Below the pieces are notes generated by a model. It ran no database searches and had not been told where the DNA came from. It saw only the letters and a list, made by a program, of their open reading frames with translations. The position numbers were made by a program, and so were the translations under genes. This document shows, one piece after another, positions 1 to 6,635 of a DNA stretch of 7,686 bases (within the stretch, counting starts at the first letter, position 1; every line of letters begins with the position of its first letter). Source of the DNA: an uncultured Solobacterium sp. (GTDB lineage: Bacteria > Bacillota_I > Bacilli_A > Erysipelotrichales > Erysipelotrichaceae); contig URHY01000084.1 of the NCBI GenBank assembly GCA_900547815.1, positions 1 through 7,686 of the forward strand. The letters are read 5' to 3'.

Positions 1-49
1 GCTTCGATTGGTGTTTTTTATCAACATTGATGTATTAATTTTCTAATGT

Positions 50-58
50 ATTATAACA
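50..58 (-). promoter_or_regulatory. Possible extended -10 element firing out of the window
   Basis: On the minus strand this reads TGTTATAAT, a perfect extended -10 box (TGn followed by TATAAT). The -35 region 16-18 bp upstream (around 72-79) does not resemble TTGACA, so the call rests on the -10 alone in very AT-rich DNA. If real, transcription would start near position 43 and run leftward into a gene outside the window, after the ysxC terminator. Chance occurrence in such AT-rich sequence is quite possible. Confidence 0.25.
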
Positions 59-170
59 TATGTATATATTTAAAGTACTATATTTATCATTTATTATTAA
101 ATTATTTATCTAACATCTGTCAATCTAATTCATCTCATAATTAAAGTCACGAGTGTTCTTAGATTGCATT

Positions 171-202
171 ATAAAAGAACAGACTATTTTTTAGCCTGTT
201 CT
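171..202 (-). terminator. Intrinsic terminator overlapping the end of ysxC
   Basis: In the minus-strand RNA, positions 202-193 (AGAACAGGCT) pair with 185-176 (AGTCTGTTCT). This gives a 10-bp stem with one G-U wobble, a 7-nt A-rich loop at 192-186, and a short tract TTTTAT afterwards. The left arm lies in the last codons of ysxC (Glu-Gln-Ala) and the right arm contains most of the TAG stop, so the terminator is built into the coding end. The U-tract is short, so efficiency may be moderate. It closes the DUF3196-tig-lon-ysxC cluster. Confidence 0.7.
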
Positions 203-768
203 ACAATTTCATTGATTCTTTCTAAGACAGGTTCAAAACCTGTTTTTTCTGTACTACTAATTCCAAAGATGTTTTTCATTGGCAAATGAAGTTGTTGAGA
301 AATATCTTTCAATGCGCGAACACGTTTTGTCTTAGGAATCTTGTCAACTTTTGTAGCTACAATAACGATTTGAATTCCAAGACTTTGAATCATTTCAATC
401 ATATCTAAATCATCATGTGTAGCGCCATGTCTTGCATCGACAAGTTGTACAACGCAACAAATCTGCTCTCTTTGGTTAAAATAAGTATCCATCATTTTAC
501 CCATCTTGATCAGCATTTGTTTAGACATTTTCGCATAGCCATATCCTGGAACATCCACCAACATCCATGTATCATCAATCTTAAAGAAATTGATTAAACG
601 TGTTTTACCTGGTGTATTTCCTACATAGGCAAGTTTTTTCTTATTTGTCAGTGCATTAATAAAGCTTGATTTTCCAACATTACTACGTCCAACGACTACA
701 ACTTCTGGTAAATCAGATTCCGGCCATTGTTCTTTTTCAACAGCACTAATCACAAATTCACTGATCAT
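184..768 (-). CDS. ysxC: Ribosome-biogenesis GTP-binding protein YsxC/EngB
   Basis: This encodes a TRAFAC-class GTPase of 194 residues, the usual length of the EngB/YihA/YsxC family, which acts in late assembly of the 50S subunit in the cytoplasm. Motifs visible are the G1 P-loop GRSNVGKS (27-34), a G2-type segment TPGKTR (52-57), G3 DVPGYG (72-77), G4 TKVD (139-142) and a G5-like SS at 171-172. The GYGYA stretch after G3 is typical of EngB. The ATG lies one base after the lon stop (TAG-T-ATG), and no Shine-Dalgarno-like sequence is visible upstream. Translation is therefore probably coupled to lon by re-initiation. In Bacillus the orthologue also directly follows lonA, which supports the assignment. 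The gene ends in TAG inside a terminator hairpin. The family assignment is firm; the role comes from studied relatives. Confidence 0.97.
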   Translation of the reverse strand: MISEFVISAVEKEQWPESDLPEVVVVGRSNVGKSSFINALTNKKKLAYVGNTPGKTRLINFFKIDDTWMLVDVPGYGYAKMSKQMLIKMGKMMDTYFNQREQICCVVQLVDARHGATHDDLDMIEMIQSLGIQIVIVATKVDKIPKTKRVRALKDISQQLHLPMKNIFGISSTEKTGFEPVLERINEIVEQAKK

Positions 769-769
769 A

Positions 770-3076
770 CTATTTTACCAATGCGTTATGTAACACTTGA
801 GAGACATTTGAACAAGGAATGAAAGTAACTGCATCTTTTACTTCTTGAGGTACATCATCTAAGTCTTTTACATTTTCTTTTGGAATCAAGATTGTATCAA
901 TTCCAGAACGATGTGCAGCCAATGATTTCTCTTTTAAGCCACCAATAGGAAGAACATTTCCCCTTAGCGTAACTTCACCAGTCATAGCTAAATTTGCCTT
1001 AACTGGAATATTTGAGAAACAAGATACCAATGCCGTTGTCATTGTAACACCAGCACTTGGCCCATCTTTTGGAACAGCTCCTTCTGGTACGTGAATATGT
1101 ACATCATTTTCTTCAAACAATTTTGGATCAATTTTGAATTCTTTCGCATGTGTACGAACATAGTCTAGCGCAATACTAGCACTTTCCTTCATAACATCAC
1201 CTAATTGTCCAGTAAGAACAAGACGTCCTTTACCAGTAAAACGAGTTGCCTCGATTTGAAGAATATCTCCACCAAAGCTTGTATAGGCAAGTCCTGTTAC
1301 TGTTCCGACTTGATCTTTCTTTTCTTTTTTACCATAATCTACTTTTTCATTACCCAACCACTCATGAACTAATTTCTTAGTCAACTTGATGCTACGTTTG
1401 TTGTTTTTTAAGATTGCCAATACTGTTTTACGGCAAATTGTCGCAATTGTACGCTCTAATGAACGAACTCCAGCTTCACGAGTATAGTAACGAATTAAAT
1501 ATAGTAACATATCATCATCAATTTTTAATTGAGATGGTTTTAATCCGTTTAGTTCTAATTGTTTAGGCACTAAGTGATCCTTGGCAATATGAACCTTTTC
1601 TGCATCTGTATAGCTTGATAATTCAATAATTTCCAAACGATCTCTTAATGCAGGTGGAATATTTTCTAAATAGTTAGCCGTTGCGATGAATAATACTTTT
1701 GATAAATCATAAGGCTCTTCAATATAGTGATCTGAGAATACTGAGTTTTGCTCAGGATCCAATACTTCAAGCATAGCACTTGATGGATCTCCCTTATAAT
1801 CACTAGCCATCTTATCAATTTCATCAATTAAGAATACAGGGTTAATCACTCCAGCCTTTTTCATACCTTGAATGATACGTCCAGGTAAAGCGCCTAAATA
1901 CGTTCTTCTATGTCCTCGAATTTCAGCTTCATCACGAACACCACCAAGTGACATCTTCACAAATTTACGGTCCAAAGCACGTGCAACACTTTTTGCCAAA
2001 GATGTTTTACCAACTCCAGGAGGACCTACCAAACAAATGATTGGTGCATTTAATGAATTTGTCATTTGTTTAACAGCCAAATATTCTAGAATACGTTCTT
2101 TTACTTTTTCTAGACCATAATGATCAGCATTTAAAGTGGCTTCTGCCGCATTTAAATCCTCATTATCTTTTGTTTGTTGCCACCAAGGAAGATCCATTAA
2201 CCAATCAATATATGCCTTGATTACACCAGTTTCTCCACTAGCCATAGGAAGCATTTCATAACGACTGACTTCATCCGATACCTTTTTCTTAATGTAGTCA
2301 GGATATGGATTTTCAGCTAAACGCTTACGAATCTTAGCTGCATCTTCGTCTTGAGCAACTGTATCCCCTAATTCTTCACGAATGACATTCATCTTTTCAC
2401 GAAGATAGTAGTCCTTCTGTCCTTGATCAATTCTTTCTTTTACAGTTTCGTTGATTTGTTTTTCAACTTCACTCATCTTTTTTTCTTTTGCCATGTCTTG
2501 AAGCAACATCATCAAACGATCATTCACCCCAAGAGTTTCAAGATATTTTTGCTTTCTTTCAATATCTAAAGGTAACCCTTGAACAGCTTTATCGCTTAAG
2601 AATTCACCGCCCATACCTTTAGAAATTTCCATGACAATTTCTTTTGTTACAAAACGTTCTTGTCCTTGCATACGATCAAGTTCATCTGCAATCATACGAA
2701 GTAAAGCTTCTTCTTCGACAGCATCTTGTTTTTCACTTTCAAGAACTTCAACTTCAGCAAGATCACTCAAACTTCCATTGACCCATTTATTTAGTTTAAC
2801 ACGCTTAATTCCACGGAATTTAACGCGTAAAAAGTTATCAAAACGACGAATATGACGAACTTCACACAAAGTCCCTACAGAATATATGTCTTCTACTCCA
2901 GGATGTTCTTGTTCAAGTTCTTTTTGAGAAAATAAACAAATCTTTTTATCATAATTATCCTGTGCATTTTCAACAGCATGTACAGAAGTATCTCTGCCTA
3001 CATCGATCACAATTTCTTGATTTGGATATAAGACAACGCCTCTTGTACAAACTAAAGGATAGGTATTTAATTCCAT
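770..3076 (-). CDS. lon: ATP-dependent serine protease Lon (La)
   Basis: Lon is the AAA+ protease that unfolds and degrades damaged proteins and selected regulators in the cytoplasm as a hexamer. At 768 residues it is of normal LonA length. Visible domains are the N-terminal LON substrate-binding domain (about 1-200), a helical linker (about 200-300), the AAA+ module with Walker A GPPGVGKT (351-358), Walker B FLIDEID (415-421) and an arginine-finger/sensor region PPALRDR (474-480), then the protease domain. Its catalytic Ser674 lies in PKDGPSAGV and Lys717 in GGLKEK. The Ser-Lys spacing of 43 equals that of E. coli Lon. The ATG has an ideal AAGGAGG seven bases upstream. The gene follows tig, separated by a hairpin and a candidate promoter, and is joined to ysxC by a 1-nt gap. 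No CtsR or CIRCE heat-shock operator was seen upstream. Intact, with all key residues present. Confidence 0.98.
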   Translation of the reverse strand: MELNTYPLVCTRGVVLYPNQEIVIDVGRDTSVHAVENAQDNYDKKICLFSQKELEQEHPGVEDIYSVGTLCEVRHIRRFDNFLRVKFRGIKRVKLNKWVNGSLSDLAEVEVLESEKQDAVEEEALLRMIADELDRMQGQERFVTKEIVMEISKGMGGEFLSDKAVQGLPLDIERKQKYLETLGVNDRLMMLLQDMAKEKKMSEVEKQINETVKERIDQGQKDYYLREKMNVIREELGDTVAQDEDAAKIRKRLAENPYPDYIKKKVSDEVSRYEMLPMASGETGVIKAYIDWLMDLPWWQQTKDNEDLNAAEATLNADHYGLEKVKERILEYLAVKQMTNSLNAPIICLVGPPGVGKTSLAKSVARALDRKFVKMSLGGVRDEAEIRGHRRTYLGALPGRIIQGMKKAGVINPVFLIDEIDKMASDYKGDPSSAMLEVLDPEQNSVFSDHYIEEPYDLSKVLFIATANYLENIPPALRDRLEIIELSSYTDAEKVHIAKDHLVPKQLELNGLKPSQLKIDDDMLLYLIRYYTREAGVRSLERTIATICRKTVLAILKNNKRSIKLTKKLVHEWLGNEKVDYGKKEKKDQVGTVTGLAYTSFGGDILQIEATRFTGKGRLVLTGQLGDVMKESASIALDYVRTHAKEFKIDPKLFEENDVHIHVPEGAVPKDGPSAGVTMTTALVSCFSNIPVKANLAMTGEVTLRGNVLPIGGLKEKSLAAHRSGIDTILIPKENVKDLDDVPQEVKDAVTFIPCSNVSQVLHNALVK

Positions 3077-3083
3077 ACAAAAA

Positions 3084-3090
3084 CCTCCTT
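3084..3090 (-). promoter_or_regulatory. Strong ribosome binding site of lon
   Basis: The minus strand reads AAGGAGG, followed by 7 nt and the ATG at 3076. It is the best Shine-Dalgarno in the window and fixes the lon start. It lies only about 14 nt after the hairpin in the tig-lon gap. Confidence 0.85.
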
Positions 3091-3103
3091 ATATTAAATA
3101 TGG

Positions 3104-3126
3104 AAAAAGACGCTAGGCGTCTTTTT
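3104..3126 (-). terminator. Hairpin in the tig-lon gap, terminator or attenuator
   Basis: A perfect 10-bp stem joins 3104-3113 (AAAAAGACGC) to 3117-3126, with a 3-nt loop. T-runs follow on both strands: five on the minus strand inside the stem, six on the plus strand. It starts about 15 nt after the tig stop, so it can end tig transcripts or reduce read-through into lon. Because the T residues belong to the stem and the GC part is only five pairs, partial termination seems more likely than complete. It also lies just downstream of a candidate lon promoter, so it could instead be a 5'-end stem-loop of the lon mRNA. Confidence 0.65.
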
Positions 3127-3134
3127 TCGTTTAC

Positions 3135-3164
3135 ATTATACTACTTTACAGAAGTTTTAATGAA
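3135..3164 (-). promoter_or_regulatory. Candidate lon promoter at the end of tig
   Basis: On the minus strand a perfect TATAAT (3140-3135) begins directly after the tig TAG stop. A weak -35 hexamer TTCATT lies at 3164-3159 with an 18-bp spacer, inside the last tig codons. Initiation would be expected near 3128, just before the hairpin at 3104-3126. No other promoter fits between the hairpin and the lon ribosome binding site. The -35 matches only three of six consensus bases, so this is tentative. Confidence 0.4.
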
Positions 3165-4418
3165 GTCTAATGCTTTTTGATTAGCTAAATCTGCTTTAAT
3201 ACTTTCTGGAGAAATCAATGATTTGATTTTTTCAACTTCCATGTTGTACATTTCAGACATTGTAGTAAATTCTTTTTCTACATCTTCATCACTAGCTTCA
3301 ATGCTTTCTGCTTTTACGATAGCTTCTAATACTAATTGAGTTTTAACACGAGCAGCAGCTTCTGGGCTCATTTGAGCACGAATTGCTTCTTCAGTCTGAT
3401 GAGTTGCTTCTAAGAATTGTTTAGCAGTGAATCCAGATTGTTGCATACGACCTTCAAATTCTCTGTACATACGATCAACTTCTGCATCAATCATAGCTGC
3501 TGGAATCTCAACATTTGCGTTGTCACAAACTTTTCCTAATAATTCATTAGTGAAGTTTTCTTCTGCTTCTCTTTCTTTTTGAGCAGTTAAGTCAGCTTTT
3601 ACTTTTTCTTTATAAGCATCAACTGTTTCAACGTTTTCAATCTTTAATTTTTTGATTAATTCATCATTTAATTCAGGAAGATCTTTATATTTTACTTCGT
3701 GAACTGTGCAGTGGAATGTTGCAGGTTGACCAGCAAGTTCAGCTGCTTGGTAGTTTTCAGGGAAAGTAACTTCAACGTCTTTTTCTTCACCTTTCTTAAC
3801 TCCAACTAATTGTTCTTCGAAACCTGGAATGAATGATCCTGAACCAAGTTCTAATGGATAGTTTTCTCCAGATCCACCTTCGAATGCTACGCCATCTTTT
3901 GTTCCAACAAAATCGATAACTACTTGATCACCTAATTGAGCAGCATCGTCATCTTCACGAACAACCCAGTCTGCATAACGATCTTGAACACGTTTAACTT
4001 CGTTTTCAACATCTTCTTCTGTAACTTCTACATCAGCTTTTTTGATTTCTAATCCTTTGTATTCACCTAAAGTTACTTCAGGAAGTACTGTACATGTAAA
4101 TACTAATACGGCTTTTTCATCATCAGCTTCTTTAACATCTAAAGTAGGACGAGCTACTAATTCGATATTGTGTTCTTTGATTCCTTCTGATAATGCTTCA
4201 TTAGCAACTTCTTCACTAGCCATATCATATAATGCTTTTGAAGAAAGTTGTTTTTTAACTAATGCATCAGGAATTTGTCCTTGACGGAATCCTTTCAAAC
4301 TCATGTGAGATTTAGCATAGTTTAATGCTTTTTTCTGTGCTTTTTTCCAAGCTTCACCTTCTACAGTTACTTCTAATTCACCAGTAGAATTTTCTTTCAA
4401 AGTCCAAGTACTAGTCAT
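3141..4418 (-). CDS. tig: Trigger factor, ribosome-associated chaperone and peptidyl-prolyl isomerase
   Basis: Trigger factor binds at the ribosomal exit tunnel and holds nascent chains, and it also has prolyl cis/trans isomerase activity. From the chosen ATG the protein has 425 residues, typical of the family. The N-terminal ribosome-binding domain (1 to about 115) carries the docking signature GFRQGQIP at 43-50, the numbering of the E. coli protein. The usual lysines at 46 and 48 are Gln here, which still fits GFRxGxxP. The FKBP-type isomerase domain spans about 160-246 (GDQVVIDFVG, then FIPGFEEQLVG), and the helical C-terminal chaperone domain about 260-420. The frame stays open to an ATG at 4469, but that would add 17 unrelated residues. 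The ATG at 4418 has GAGGAG six bases upstream and is preferred. It overlaps the upstream gene by 8 nt (ATGACTAG), indicating translational coupling. lon follows on the same strand. Confidence 0.97.
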   Translation of the reverse strand: MTSTWTLKENSTGELEVTVEGEAWKKAQKKALNYAKSHMSLKGFRQGQIPDALVKKQLSSKALYDMASEEVANEALSEGIKEHNIELVARPTLDVKEADDEKAVLVFTCTVLPEVTLGEYKGLEIKKADVEVTEEDVENEVKRVQDRYADWVVREDDDAAQLGDQVVIDFVGTKDGVAFEGGSGENYPLELGSGSFIPGFEEQLVGVKKGEEKDVEVTFPENYQAAELAGQPATFHCTVHEVKYKDLPELNDELIKKLKIENVETVDAYKEKVKADLTAQKEREAEENFTNELLGKVCDNANVEIPAAMIDAEVDRMYREFEGRMQQSGFTAKQFLEATHQTEEAIRAQMSPEAAARVKTQLVLEAIVKAESIEASDEDVEKEFTTMSEMYNMEVEKIKSLISPESIKADLANQKALDFIKTSVK

Positions 4419-5142
4419 TGTTTTCTCCTCGCTTTTCAATGGATAACTCAATATCCTCAATTTTTTCAAGACCTTGTTTTTTCACAAAACCAGGCCATTC
4501 ATCGGATTTCTGCATTGCATCATACACAAGTCTTGTTACACTTTTCGCAAGTTGGTAAGGATCTTTATCTTCTTGATCAAATGGTCTTTCATATAAAACA
4601 AGCTGCATCAAAAGTGACATACAAAATTGAACCATTGTTGGATCTTCATTTGTAAACCAACTTTCAAATAATAAACTCGCCTCACAGATTGACGAATCTT
4701 GCTCCATAGGTAAGATAGCACTTGGAATAAATGTAATGTTCAATCCGGATTTTATCAAATCAAATGGATCATCGATTTTCTGCTCCATTAAAGCCTCAAT
4801 CAATGTACCCTTATATTCATCAGGTAAATCTGAATCCAATAATACCTGAACTTCATCATGACACATTCTTAAATTCATGTTTTCTAACATAGAAATCGCA
4901 AAGATTTTCTGTTCTAGACTTCCATGAATATAATCCTGTAACTTGTTGAAATCCATACTCTTATTCTTCTGTTCCAAATAAGGTTTGCATTCTGACTTAT
5001 AAGATTCTAATAACTCCAATGCATCTTGTGGAACATAAGGCATGTTCAGCTCCTGACAAATCAATTCGTACGCCTGGGCATAACTTTTTTCATCTATCTC
5101 TTTTTTTATTTCTTCGATTAAAGAATGATAATATGCGTTCAC
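4411..5142 (-). CDS. DUF3196-like all-helical protein encoded before trigger factor
   Basis: A 243-residue soluble acidic protein of unknown function with no signal peptide, membrane segment or catalytic motif visible. The pattern is almost wholly amphipathic helix, with helix pairs that could be TPR-like (for example about 5-50). The early segment ELNMPYVPQDALELL (about 31-45) resembles, from memory, the DUF3196 family of Mycoplasma pneumoniae MPN330, whose gene also precedes tig and lon. Bacillus has a TPR-type gene (ysoA) in the same place, so a link to nascent-chain handling is plausible but inferred. The start is GTG at 5142, with GGAGG five bases upstream; the ATG at 5154 meets a stop within three codons. 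The gene is first in its operon behind a good promoter and overlaps tig by 8 nt. Gene reality is very likely; the family name is moderately sure. Confidence 0.85.
   Translation of the reverse strand: MNAYYHSLIEEIKKEIDEKSYAQAYELICQELNMPYVPQDALELLESYKSECKPYLEQKNKSMDFNKLQDYIHGSLEQKIFAISMLENMNLRMCHDEVQVLLDSDLPDEYKGTLIEALMEQKIDDPFDLIKSGLNITFIPSAILPMEQDSSICEASLLFESWFTNEDPTMVQFCMSLLMQLVLYERPFDQEDKDPYQLAKSVTRLVYDAMQKSDEWPGFVKKQGLEKIEDIELSIEKRGENND
4425..4430 (-). promoter_or_regulatory. Ribosome binding site of tig, inside the upstream gene
   Basis: GAGGAG on the minus strand, six bases before the ATG at 4418, lies within the codons for Arg-Gly-Glu near the end of the upstream gene. It decides the tig start against the more upstream in-frame ATG at 4469, which lacks such a site at a useful distance. 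Confidence 0.8.
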
Positions 5143-5147
5143 TTATA

Positions 5148-5152
5148 CCTCC
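5148..5152 (-). promoter_or_regulatory. Ribosome binding site deciding a GTG start
   Basis: GGAGG on the minus strand with a 5-nt spacer (TATAA) to GTG at 5142. It supports the non-ATG start of the DUF3196-like gene, since no in-frame ATG lies at a suitable distance. Confidence 0.75.
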
Positions 5153-5167
5153 ATGCGAAACATTAGT

Positions 5168-5196
5168 ATTCTACCATAAATATCGACAATAATCAA
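5168..5196 (-). promoter_or_regulatory. Sigma-A promoter of the DUF3196-tig operon
   Basis: On the minus strand TTGATT (5196-5191) is followed by an exact 17-bp spacer and TAGAAT (5173-5168), with TGG just before the -10 forming an extended -10. Transcription should start near 5161, giving a leader of about 20 nt before the GTG start. It sits between the MATE terminator and the first gene, exactly where an operon promoter is expected. No CIRCE (TTAGCACTC-N9-GAGTGCTAA) or CtsR repeats (GGTCAAA) overlap it, so housekeeping expression is likely. Confidence 0.75.
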
Positions 5197-5242
5197 TTCT
5201 ACGCATTTTTAAAATACAGAATCCAAAGAATGTCATCTCTAG

Positions 5243-5270
5243 AAAAAAACTCTCCTTTTATAGAGAGTCT
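5243..5270 (-). terminator. Intrinsic terminator of the InlB-repeat/MATE operon
   Basis: In the minus-strand RNA ACTCTC (5268-5263) pairs with GAGAGT (5254-5249) around an 8-nt loop. The stem extends outward by a G-U and an A-U pair, and a run of seven T residues follows (5249-5243). The left arm and loop include the last codons and TAA stop of the MATE gene, so the terminator is embedded in the gene end, as at ysxC. It insulates the next operon, whose promoter lies about 50 bp downstream. Confidence 0.8.
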
Positions 5271-6634
5271 ACTTTCATATTTTTTTCTAATTCATTTAAC
5301 TTCTTAAATTCAGCTAATATACAAACAACAGATACTACAAAAGCAACAAAATCCGCAATTGGAGCCGCATATAAGATTCCATTCAACCCAAAAAATTTAG
5401 GTAAGATCAAAACTAATGGAATCAAAAATAATACTTGTCTAGTCATAGATAAAAACATTCCTAAATAGGCTTTTTTAATGGACGAAAAGAAGCTAGACGA
5501 TAACATCTGTACTCCATCAACACATACAAGCATTAGATAGATTCGCATAAACATTGTCGCAAATTCAAAATAGTTCGCATCCCCTGATCCAAATATTGAT
5601 AATACAGTGCTTGTGCAGAATTGAAATAAAGCCCATCCAATAAATGAAACAACCAAATTTACACTGATCGCAAGTTTGAACGTCTTTTTGACACGCTCAT
5701 ATTTTTGGGCTCCATAATTAAATCCAATAATTGGCTGCATACCTTGCGAAATACCAATAATAATAGCTAATAATATCGCATTGGTTTTCATCACAATGCC
5801 ACAGGCGGCTAAAGGAATATCACTACCAAACTTAGTAAACTGTCCATAATACGTCAATGAATTATTTAATACGATTTGCACAAACAAAATTGCGATCTGA
5901 TTTAATGAAGCACTCATTCCAATGGTTGCCATTTCCTTTGTATCATTTAAAGAAATACGTAAACTACTTTTATTAAATTCAATATGTTGAAAACTCTTGA
6001 TATACCAAGCGGCAATAAAAAATGAAATCACTTGCCCAGCTACTGTGGCGAGGGCAGCCCCAGCGACACCCATATGAAATACAAAGATAAATAGTGGATC
6101 TAATATAGTATTCACAACAGCACCCGCAACCATACATGTCATTGAATATTTTGGTGACCCATCTGCACGAATCAAGTTACTAATTACATTTGTCGTAATC
6201 AAAAACGGAACACCCAAAGTTGTTATTCGTGTATATTCAAGTGCCAAAGGCATAATTGTGCTTGTTGCACCAAATGATTTTAGTAGCGGTTCTAGAAATA
6301 CAAGTACTAAAACAACATAGATTACTGAGCAAAGAACAGACATACTAATACCATTCCCAGCAATACTACTTGATCGTTCTGGCTTTTTTTCACCTAGATA
6401 TAAACTAAATAAACTTGCTGAACCAATCCCAATCAACAATGCAATCGCAAGTGCAATTGTTGTCAATGGAAAAGCCACATTGGTTGCAGCATTTCCTAGA
6501 AAACCAACACCTTGACCGATAAAGATTTGATCCACAATGTTATATAGTGACGATACAAGCATTGAGATAATACTTGGTATCGCAAACTTTTTTAATAATG
6601 ATGACTCTTTTTCATACCCTAAAGGATTTTGCAT
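5258..6634 (-). CDS. MATE-family multidrug/toxin efflux transporter
   Basis: An integral membrane transporter of 458 residues with about 12 predicted helices in two homologous halves (MatE domains near 17-177 and 243-404). The family exports cationic drugs, metabolites or other solutes using Na+ or H+ gradients. Family-typical segments are the start NPLGYE leading into LLKKFAIPSIISMLVSSLYN, RADGSPKYSM (156-165), DP at 179-180, and GISQGMQPIIGFNYGAQKY (294-312), which resembles the MepA-like/COG0534 branch. The substrate cannot be read from sequence. The ATG lies one base after the stop of the InlB-repeat gene (TAG-T-ATG); a GAGGG about 12 nt upstream is rather far, so coupling to the upstream gene is likely. 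The stop is TAA, the only non-TAG stop among the six genes. The family is clear; subtype and substrate are uncertain. Confidence 0.93.
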   Translation of the reverse strand: MQNPLGYEKESSLLKKFAIPSIISMLVSSLYNIVDQIFIGQGVGFLGNAATNVAFPLTTIALAIALLIGIGSASLFSLYLGEKKPERSSSIAGNGISMSVLCSVIYVVLVLVFLEPLLKSFGATSTIMPLALEYTRITTLGVPFLITTNVISNLIRADGSPKYSMTCMVAGAVVNTILDPLFIFVFHMGVAGAALATVAGQVISFFIAAWYIKSFQHIEFNKSSLRISLNDTKEMATIGMSASLNQIAILFVQIVLNNSLTYYGQFTKFGSDIPLAACGIVMKTNAILLAIIIGISQGMQPIIGFNYGAQKYERVKKTFKLAISVNLVVSFIGWALFQFCTSTVLSIFGSGDANYFEFATMFMRIYLMLVCVDGVQMLSSSFFSSIKKAYLGMFLSMTRQVLFLIPLVLILPKFFGLNGILYAAPIADFVAFVVSVVCILAEFKKLNELEKNMKVDSL

Positions 6635-6635
6635 A

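Noticed and set aside
1..27. Minus-strand frame ATG-TTG-ATA open to the left edge, as the start of the next gene
   Set aside because: Only nine codons are visible and no Shine-Dalgarno precedes the ATG; it cannot be told from chance.
121..166. 8-bp inverted repeat CAATCTAA/TTAGATTG with a 30-nt spacer
   Set aside because: Long spacer and AT-rich context make chance likely; the terminator at 171-202 already explains the end of ysxC.
415..597. Plus-strand frame of 60 codons opposite ysxC, and a similar one at 7108-7314 opposite the InlB-repeat gene
   Set aside because: Shadow frames of real genes with no supporting signals.
1872..4284. Plus-strand open frames of 72-82 codons within lon and tig (1872-2120, 2631-2855, 2962-3180, 4042-4284)
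   Set aside because: They are antisense to clearly conserved genes, lack family features and ribosome binding sites, and are expected by chance opposite such codon usage.
4419..4469. Longer trigger factor start at ATG 4469, adding 17 residues
   Set aside because: The extra residues do not look like trigger factor, the site lacks a well-placed Shine-Dalgarno, and the ATG at 4418 has GAGGAG at 6 nt and gives exact family numbering (GFRxGxxP at 43-50).
3077..5257. Heat-shock operators (CIRCE or CtsR repeats) before the DUF3196-tig operon or lon
   Set aside because: No TTAGCACTC/GAGTGCTAA pair and no tandem GGTCAAA-like heptamers were found in either upstream region.
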